DNA of 64,000 nt. Source: Hermodice carunculata (taxonomy: Eukaryota; Annelida; Polychaeta; Eunicida; Amphinomidae). Below the pieces are notes generated by a model. It worked only from the letters and a program-made list of their open reading frames with translations. It made no database searches and had not been told where the DNA came from. Position 1 is the stretch's first letter, and every line of letters starts with the position of its first letter. Both the position numbers and the translations under genes were made by a program. This document shows positions 14,135 through 24,998 of this stretch, in pieces. The stretch covers positions 62,557,245-62,621,244 of the forward strand of contig OZ026630.1 in assembly GCA_964020975.1 (NCBI GenBank). The letters are read 5' to 3'.

Positions 14135-17015
14135 CACTTACTTACTGACTGACTTACTTTTAATATGCGCTTTCAGAAATGGAGCGAGCCCAAAACATGG
14201 AAACGTCAATTTTAGCTTTTCGTAATTGCAAAATAAACGCTGATGAAAAATATTCATGACAAGTTTTTTAGCCACACAGTCCCACATGAATTCAATAACG
14301 AAAAGAAAAGAAGACTGACCTGTCGAAAATTTATTTCTACATTTGTTTTGGGGTCTGACTTTCGGTACGTTTGCCACAAACCTGAGAGTTTATTTATCAA
14401 TTAGCTGACAAAGTTTCAGTTAATCAGATTCTGAATGTTTGGGTTATGCTCGTTCCAAAAGTACAAAACCTTTTGCATGTTGCTATCAATATTTTCACTC
14501 TACGGACTTTGATAGGTTGTAGCTTTCAAAAAAGTGTCTTTAGTGTGTTACCAGTCCTGATAAAAGCACGCATATAATTTATGCAACTGCATTAGGCACC
14601 GAAAAAGGGCGAAAACGGAACTGCTGCACACTCTAAATTCAAGTACATAGGGTATTTACAATGGTCCCTTTATTTGGATACTTTTTTTATAACCATTTCA
14701 AATTTGAAATTACTGCTGAATTTTTCAGATGTGCAACAGACTTTTTCTTTAAAAAATTGTGTTTGAAAATGGAGAACAGTTTCTAAATTAATGCAAATAT
14801 ATATATTTGACTATCTCTTATTGTAAGGATTGATTGAAAAACTAGATATCCCAACAGGCACTGAAATACCTTGACCGTATTTTCCGTAACGCCGGAATGT
14901 AACCGAGTAAGTGCTCTGCATAGTCTTGATGGGTCGCGTGGTATTTTGCATCTCTTGTGCTTCAATTCGCCGTGGTATGGTGTGAATCCTCATCACCTGA
15001 AAGTTTCCAAATTCCCAAATAAAATAACCCTGAGATTGATCAACACTGGTATTATAAACGGGAAGATAATTAGTCTTCACTGATGACAAGTTGAATACAG
15101 CGTTTATAAATGTCCTCATTACCACCTGGCAATTGTGTGCACGCATACATACATACATACATACATACATACATACATACATACATACATACATACATAC
15201 ACACATACATACATGCATACATACATACATACATACATACATACATACATACATACATACATACGAACGCACATATGGCCAAATTTGAATACACATATCG
15301 TGCAAGGCAAAGAAAGTATTATGTTTGCAACAGTTTGAACCACTAGCAGGCACATGCATGCTAAAAATTGTCATAGGATTGTTGAAATAAGCATACTTGG
15401 TTGATCTTTCTGATGAGAAGTCGGTTGGTTGCATAGTATTGTTTGTTGTTTGTTTGTTTGTTTTTTCGCTGAAAATGAATTATGTACCCGACGTATTGAA
15501 TTGCTCCGAACTAATATTATATGTTTATTAAAATGTTACGAAATCAATTCCAGGTGTTGGGGGAAAATGATTCCTGACTGCCCGTCGGATAACGTGCCGG
15601 TCACTCGCCAGCATGTCCTCTATCGGCCATCAGACGTTCAGTTGATGCTCACCTCATTGAGAGCTTCAGCATTCTGGGTCAGGTCGATGACGTTTTCCAA
15701 ATTTTGAAAAGCCAGATCTGCCGGGGCAAATACTGTTGTATCTTTGTTGAAGTTACCCGTAGCCTCGTCCTGTTTACTGACTGTTAACTTGCTTTGCACA
15801 TCTTGAGGTCCATCTAGCATGTGTTTTGAAAAGCGCCTGAGTGAGAAGAAAAAGAAAACAAATATGAAGATGTGCAAAAGAGTTCTTGCCAGTGGAAGTT
15901 TCGATTTTATTTCAGTTGAGGTACTAGTATATAACTACAGTATTCAAAATAATGCTCTCAAATTAACTGCAACATTCGCAAATTTTCTGTTCGTTATGAT
16001 TTTTTACTTTGCATGATCAGTCAGAGACAAGGTCAAGGTCTTTATGAGTTTTCAGCAACTTTGCAAATTCAGCTATATATTCCAACTAGCAAGAAAGTTT
16101 GGCCTAATATTTGTCCAACTTTGGCAAGAATGGCCCAGCATCTGGCCAATGTTGGAACAACTCCTATTGTAAGCTGGGATAGGGGTTGGGGGATTGGGGG
16201 CAAAGCCATTATCTGAACTATGATTGAGGCTTTTAGTTTTAAGAGGACTTAGGAACTAACAAAATAACTTTTGTGAATCGTAAAAGGTCCATTCCCTGTG
16301 AAACGTGCTTCAGCATGTCCATAAACTGTGATTTGACATTTCAATGATCCATGAACTGTGAAATGAAAGTTTTGTCCAGTGAATCTGCAAAAACATGCGT
16401 TTTCGCCGTGAACTGTGTAAGCAAATTTTCTTTCTCTGTGATTCGAGGACGGACACTCCCTTTCTCCACCTGTGCTTCTTCAACTGAAGGATTTTTGTGA
16501 ATTTCAGGAATAACATTCGAAAGCGGCAAAATATCAGAAAAAAATGCAAATGCTATCAGCTTTTCACAACCATCAATTTTTTCATAGGAATGTAAACATA
16601 TAAAGTTAAAACGTAACAGTTGTGAGATTTTGAAACTGGTTTCTTTGAGGTAGCCTTTACAATCCTCTTGACGCCATAAGATGTGACCTTTTACACAGAA
16701 TTTGCCCTGCTCTTGTGAAAAGCTGTGCAGACTACTGCTATAGACATTTAGGCCCATTACCGATACCTGGGAGGCCTACAAAGGGATAGACACTATATAT
16801 GAGTCTCACTTCACCTGAGCAATTCATTCTGTCTAATCTCAGTTGATAAATCAGCATATTGGTATCCCAGGTATTTGTCAATGATATGTACAACTCCGTT
16901 TGCCACAGTGATGTTGGGCTGAGTAATTTTGGCTTGAACACATGTTCCAATATTGCTTACAAACACTGAAATATTCAAACAACACAATTTAAAACAATAA
17001 AATATACAAACTATG

Positions 17016-17089
<74 letters not shown>

Positions 17090-17153
17090 TAAACAACCAC
17101 TGAAATGGATTATTTAAAAAAGTGAAAAATCTGAATACTTTTCTTAACTGGTA

Positions 17154-17231
<78 letters not shown>

Positions 17232-20200
17232 CTAATGGAACTGCAGCACTCTTTTTGTTGTTTACAATTTCCATGCTTTTAATGCAATTAATGATAATAT
17301 AAACAATAACAGTAATAATACTAGTAAGTAGAGCTGTCGATGGGGCAGACTGAAAACTTTCCACTTCGACATTCATTGGTCCCTGCATTGATCCAGTGAC
17401 TGTCCCTAGGGCAGGTCAACGAAGTCGTTACATAAAGCAGCTGGTTTACAAGTGGAGGTACAAAAATGTTGAAGAGATTATGTCCAGAGATGGATGAATG
17501 GATGGCCGCCAACTTAGACCACCTTATAACCGGAGATATCTAGTTGCTTATGAAATTCCTGCTTTCATGTACATTTGGGCCTACACATAACGCATAATTA
17601 CTGCGCCAACTTTGAAACAAATAATTTTGTGCAAATAGTAGGGTAGGGTTGTGCACACAATATTTCGTTTAAAGACAGACGAACACAAGGCATGCTACAA
17701 AACTTTTGCGTTCCTTCGCACTAATTATTTTTTCTTTCACTTATGTCCCTTGAAAAAAACATGGAGCCCCAGAGGGGACATGAGGCAACAAATACTAAAC
17801 TCCTTTCCCTTGCAAAAGTTTTGCGTTCCCTCTCAAAAGCTGGCAACGCAAAATATTTGTCAGGAAAAAAACATTTCTTTTCATGGCGGGACATAAATCT
17901 TGATGTATGATAGCGCTTCTGGGACTCCAGATACTGCTTTTTGCTGTGAAAAAATAGGTTTTGCGTTCCCACGCAAAACCAGAGTCATGCCGGCGGGCAT
18001 GAATGTCTCGCCAGCGTAATTCAAGCCACTCCGAAGTTTTGACGGACGGACGGAAAGTGACTGCTTAGTCTCGCCAACAGCTTATGCTGGCGAGACAAAA
18101 ATGCGAGGGAACACAAAACTTTTGCGAGGGAACGGATTTTTAACCCTCATGTCCGTAATGTTCCCTCTGGAGCTCCAAGTTTTTGCCAAAGGGACATAAG
18201 TAAAAGAAAAAATTATTAGTGCGAGGGAACGCAAAGGTTTTGCGAGGGAACGCGAAAAGTTTTGCGAGGGAACGCAAAATATATTTTTTCTCTCATGTCC
18301 CCCTCTGGGGCTCCATACACAAGATTCTTTTTACAAAAGGAAAAACTGAACATACAGATGCACAGACCAGTATATCTCCACCTTCCACTTCGTTCGTGAG
18401 GGTGCGACAAATAAACAGTTCACACTTACAATCATTCCCAATCCTGATTGTCCGGATGGGTTCGTTGAGACCGGGTATTGGGACCGTGGCCCTTTCCAGT
18501 AGTGACGTGTGAAACACCTTTTGGGGGATTATATGGTTTTCCAGCACCTGAAAAGTTTAAGGTAACAGCTACCGTCAACAATTTAGTTACTTTTAAAAAC
18601 ATTTATATGTGCTAGACCTAGCTTAGTCATCGAATTTACTTACTTTACATGTGGCGTATAAGAAGGCTTTTGGCTTACCCCTTTTAGAAGTAGCTTGTTT
18701 TGTGCCAAGTTAACCTGTGCAAACGCTGGCATATCTGTGAAGGCCGAATCTTGAGGCACAAAAATTGTTACCATCCTGCGTAGATTGATTTCCATACCGG
18801 CCCTTGGGTGTTCATAAATGGTGTTCTTCTGCAACAAATCTGAAAACTTCCTATAAAATAATCAAGCAAACGTTCCATTTAGGTGAAATCCATAGTTCCC
18901 AAAACTTGAATTGTAATCATGGTAGGCCCTATCATTCTTTAATTTACGTGATTAAGAAAAGCCTAGACTACTTGAATTACGATAGGGCACCAGGGTTAAG
19001 ATGGATCCCCTGACGTCCCTTGGCCAATTGATGAATCAGATGTGACAGGGGTTATCATTTGGGTTGGGGCAATGTATCAAAATACCGAGATATAGCGATA
19101 TTTTCCGAGCACTGAACTGTATTAAGATGCACTCCTCGTGTATCGAATTTTCACGATACGGTCACAAACTTCACTTGACCCGTAATTTATAAATCTATCT
19201 GAACAAATTTGACAAAAGCATCCCCCGTCCAGAAAGCCAACACCACAGTTTTACCAGCTTGCATTGGTCATTTTACGACAGATGTGTGCAGGCACGGTGC
19301 AGTGGATGGCAAAACACCAGTCCAGAGTCGGTGATACTTGTTTGAAGACTACCATCACATTCTACAGTCTCACGATATATCGTGATATGTATCATGATAC
19401 GTGATGAACCGAAATGTGTCACGATACCCCACCCTAGTTAATATAGGGTTTCCATATTCCCTAATTCCTTCCTTTTAAATGAAATATGTTTAAATCAGAT
19501 CAAATGTGGCATGTGGCAGGTGATTCCCTGGGCGACTGGTGCCCTATGGTGATCAAGGTGTTCTGCGAAGCTTATCTGTTGGCCCAGTGTTCTTTATCCA
19601 TGAACACTGGGCCTACAGATAAGAATTGTAATTCACGTAGGTTACATTACTGCTCTTGTCTCAGCTAATGTAGAGACTATAAATCCCTTTTGCCGAAGAG
19701 AATTTGAATATTCCAACCTTTGCACAGTTTAATTCAAACCATGTGTAGTGTAAGTTCAAATACTTCAATCATAGGAACACTTTTAACGCAGGTATGGGTG
19801 ACTTCGAAAAAAACTGACATGCATGTTGTCCTTGTAGAATTATCTTAAAATTCTTTGCAAATTGTTTTTCATTCAAGTAACAAAGGACTGTGACAGTCCT
19901 GTGCTCAGCTTACCTTACACGCTCTGACTGAAGTGGTGCTGAGAGCTGCAGAATGACAAGGTCCTTTGTGTTCCAGACCATCTTCACTGTTGCTAATATT
20001 AACATATCCCCTCACGATTCATCCGAATTTGATAATTTATTACAAATCAGAAAGTGAAAGCAGAATCATGTAGTGAACAGATTTGGTGGAGATAAAGTCC
20101 ATTTGCATTCCCAATAAGTCTGAAGAGGATCCACCTTGTGGTTCGGGAGGAAAAAAGTCAGGAAACGTGAAAATCTATAAAAATCCTTTTACAAAGCAAA

Positions 20201-23200
20201 AAAATAATCGCAGTGCCAACTGTTGAACAAATTAGGGTCTACAGGTTGCTAGATGCCTTCCTATACAATTTCAAAGCAACTGACTTGGTGAATTTTTTTT
20301 AAGATTTTGGCAAAAAAAAAAAACATTAAAAAATCTAAAAATCACAGAAGCACGATCATTTGGACGATGTGTTAGAAACCCACCCGGTGTACATGCCTAC
20401 CAAGTTTTAATTACATTAAGTTGATGTTTTTCTAGAAGTCAAAATGTGAATTTCCATTGCAGCCTCCATTGACTTGCATGGTAATTAATTAGAACGCATG
20501 CATGGACATACAGGTACCCCATTTTATTCCTTCCATAAGCTACATTTCATCCCCGTTTCAGAATAATCTGACTGACGGTTTTTGAACAAAAAGTCAAAAA
20601 TAGCCTTAACACACAAAAATTCGTAAAAATATAGAAAAAGATCGGAGCGCCATTTGTTCAACAAATTTAGGTTTGGGCGTCCTCAGAAATGTCCCTATAT
20701 AATTTCAAAGCAATTAGCTTGGCGGTTTCGGGAAAAAAATCTTCTTTTTTTTTTTCATTTTGCCAAAAATATGAACAAAAAGAATCATGAAAAATCAAAA
20801 AATCAATGGAGTACGACCATGTGAACAACTTGGTAGAGACCAATCCAAAGTACATTTCCACCAAGTTTGAAGTGAATCTGACTGTTAGTTTTGGAGCAAA
20901 ATTGGAAAATGTAAATTGTGGATGATGGCCAGATGGACAGACGGACAACGGATGTCTAACCACCACATCACCACAAGTCAGCTGTGGTAAAAATCAGAGA
21001 TCCTGAGTATCACCACCAAGTGAAGAGTTTTGTTTTACTCTCACACTCACTACATTTCCACAGAGAACAGAACAATTTCAGTGATGGTTGTGGACCATAA
21101 GAGGTCCAAAATAGCAACACCCCCCCCCCCAAAAAAAATCGCACCGCCATCTGTTGGACAAATTAAGATCTAGGGGTCCTGATAAGTGCCCCTACATAAT
21201 ATCGAAGCAATTGGCAAAGTGGTTTCAGAAAATATTTTGTAAAATTTTGATAAAAATGAACCCAAAAATCATGATTTAAAAAAAACATTGGAGCGTGACC
21301 ATTTGAATAAATTTTGTGGAAACCCACCTAAATGTGCATCTCTGCCAAATTTCAAGTGAATGCGGCCAACGGTTTTTGAGAAATCGAAAATGAGAATTGT
21401 TGACGGACGCACGATGGACGGAGACCAATAACATAAGACCAGCTGACAGACACATCAACTGAGTTAAAAACCCTGAAGTGAACAACTTTAAACGCATCTG
21501 GGTTCTATTATGTGAAATAAGCACGGAAAACGTGGCGGCTTCGAGAGAGGTTGAACATCAGACTTCTGTTGTGTAGAATGAGCACGAAAAAAGGGTAACT
21601 GCGACATAGGTTTGTTTTTGTATATAAGATGTCCCAAAAACAGTGTACCTTCACAAGGACAATTAGGAAGTCATGATCAACAGTCCTTCATCAATGTTCC
21701 TACTCACGTTATCTTAAGGGTAGGTGCAGATGGTACCGCGTTTTTCCCGATGAAGTAAAATGCGTTCTCAGAACGTGGTACTGGATACACGAGTGTGTCG
21801 ATCAAATGTAGGACGCCATTGGAACACTTTATATCTTTCATCACTAATCTGGCTCCATTCATATAGTATTCCTACAGAAAAGCACGTGTTAAATTCAGTT
21901 AGGTCTATGCTTCCAAAGCTGTGAGGTATGTCCCGCACGATCTAAATAAACTAGTCCACAGCGGATGAAAAGAATTCTACATATGTACGATAATTTACAA
22001 TAATTAAACATATGTCGACTGGTTTTACACAAGTGTGAAAAAGATCTAGACATGCCAAATACTTTTATACAGATGCAAAATTACATTTACGCATATGTGT
22101 AAACATTTCACATACGCGTAAATCTTTTAAAACACGTGTAATTATGATTTTATTTCACATGTAAAATTTATCATAATTTCTCACATGTGAAAAAGATTTA
22201 CACATACGTGAAATTCTTTTATACATATACATGTGAAATAAAAGCTGAATTATATATGTGTGAAAAAGAATCCCCATATGTGAAAATATTTTTACACATA
22301 TGTGGAAATTATGAGGAAAAAAACAGGGAGGGAGAGAGAAGAAAGCTCAAAATTTTTGCTTGTCTCTGAGTTCAGGGCTTGGCGCTGTGTCAAACCCTGT
22401 GATGGAGTGACTCATGATATCTTGCACTATGTATAACGAAACAAAGTGTCTCTGCAATACAAACAATGCACTTCTGTGGCAAGAACAATGGCACGCATGA
22501 GGTCTACACCTTCCATCACAGCCACGCCAGGTAAAATCGGTCGGCTCCCCAACAACCTCCTTTGGATCAGACACAGGATTCAATATTTTAGTTGACATAA
22601 ATATGATGTACTCGACTCGCGACTGTGTCAAGGCCTTTTCTCGGATACGGAGTTGAATAACAACAAAAGCAAGCAGTCTACATGGTGTTATTTTAAGGAA
22701 ACTGAGGACATATTAACTGAGGTTGGTTCAGATCAGGTCCTGGTGAAATATAATCGCAACTTATCTTATGTATTCTACAGGCTAAGTTCAGAAAATTTTA
22801 AACACTCTTTTCATGCAGAACTGGCTAACAAACTCGTTTTCACTCAATAAGGAGTTTAAAGAATTGATATAGGGTCCTCGATTTTACTACATGTGCATGA
22901 CTTTGATGGCCCACGACTTAAGTTTCAGGCGCGTACAGGTTGCCTTGGGCTTCATGCTGACCTAGTTCGCTGTGGTAAATCAGACGGAACGTGTAAATTT
23001 TGCAATAATGGTATTTAAAATATCGATAACTTTCTAGTCGTATGTTCAGTTACAAATCATTTATATACAGACTGTTTTGGCACCTAGAAAATAAGCTTGG
23101 TATATTTTAATCTTAAAAATTTGGCAGCAGTTTCTAAGTTCCCATGTTTTGGCTGATACAATGTTTGGCAACGTCTGTCGAAGTCTTCTAAAAGAACACG

Positions 23201-24927
23201 GGGTCCAGGTAAGAAGTACCTATGGTCTTTTTTTAAATGTGGTGTACAACTGTTTTCCTTATCAAACGTTTTCTTAAAGGAACTTCACTGAATTATTTCC
23301 ACCCTAAGTGATGTTACATGGTTCTGATTCTTGTGCATATTTTCATGCTGGTAACTGTAACCATTATCGCAAAGTACTGGCAACATAATAATTGTTTATG
23401 TCTGTGTGCCAACACAACTTATTGAACACAAACATATTTTTTTATGTAGAAATTCATTCTTTCTTTCTCTCTTCCTTTCTTTTTAACAGGCAAATTTGCC
23501 CGACATTTCATTTGAAAAGTATTATATGTAGAAGCTCCAAACTTGGCATGATCATACTTCCATACATGAAATCTTGAGTTTTTGTTCAGGGGTTCAACGG
23601 CTTCGAAATTTATGCAAATTGGGGCCATTTGAAAATTTAAATCTTGAATATCTCCAAAACTATTATAGGTACAGGTAACCAGTCCAACTTAGACTAAAAA
23701 AAAAATTTTGCTTCAAATCAAATCTGTCTATGTGCCTTCAAAAGTTGTAAATAATAAATGCTACAACTTTTGTCCTTTGGTAGTTCTCTTTCCATTAAGC
23801 TTATAGCTGGATGAAATTTTGACAGCCAAAATGGCCTTGATCTTTGACCTTTAGAGGTCATGTAAATTACAAATATGTACAGTGTTACAATACCTACAAT
23901 TTAAGCCCAACACGAACCATATCACATGAAAATTGACTTAGTTATTTCTAGATAACTTTCTTTCATAGGGCCAAATAACCTTGACCTTTGACCTTGAGAG
24001 GTGACCTTAATTATGAAAATGTACAGTGTTACCATAGCTACAGTTGGAGCCCAACATGGTCCAAATCGGCAAAAAACTGACCAAGTTATGGCTATATGAA
24101 AATTTCAAAGGTCAAAACTACCTTGCCCTTTGACCTCTGGAGGTCACATGTATATTACAAAAATGTGCAGTGTTACAATACCTACAATTTGAGCCCAACA
24201 TGATCAAAAATGGATAAAGATTGACCGAGTTAGGGCTAGATGAAAATTTCAAATGTCCAAATGACCTTAACCTTTGACCTTTAGAGGTCACATGTAAATT
24301 ACAAAAATGTGCAGTGTTACAATAACTACAATGTGAGCCCAACATGATCAAAATTGCATAGAAATTGACCGAGTTATGGCTAAATGAAAATTTGAAAGGT
24401 CCAAATGACCTTGACCTTTGATCTTAAGAGGTCACATGTAAATTACAAAATTATGCAGTCTTACAATACCTACAATTTGTTCCCAGTACGGTCAAAATCG
24501 GCTAAAAGTTGACCAAGTTATGGCCATATGGACATTTCAAAGGTCCGAATGACCTTGACGTTTTACCTTTAGAAGTCACATGTAACTTACAAGAATGGGC
24601 AGTATTACAATACCTACAATTTGAGCCCAACATGATCAAAATTTCATACAAATTGATCGAGTTATGGCTAGATGAAAATTTCAAACGTCCATGACCTTGA
24701 CCTTTGACCTTTAGAGGTCACATATAAATTATGAAAATGTGCAGTGCTTAAATAGCTACAATGTGAGCCCAACATGATCGAAATTGGATAAAAATTGACC
24801 GAGTTATGGCTAGATGAAAATTCCTAAGGTCCAAATGACCAATGACCTTAAAAAAGGGGTAGATTATTATTATCATCATTATCATCATCATCATCATCAT
24901 CATCATCATGATTATTATTATTACTAC

Positions 24928-24998
<71 letters not shown>

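Noticed and set aside
15837-16757. Minus-strand frame of 138 codons at 16341-16757 as an exon
   Set aside because: Exons on either side already join in phase without it and it has no FAS1 motif.
22020-22315. CRISPR-like array of palindromes
   Set aside because: Repeats are degenerate, spacers are not unique units, and the DNA is clearly animal.
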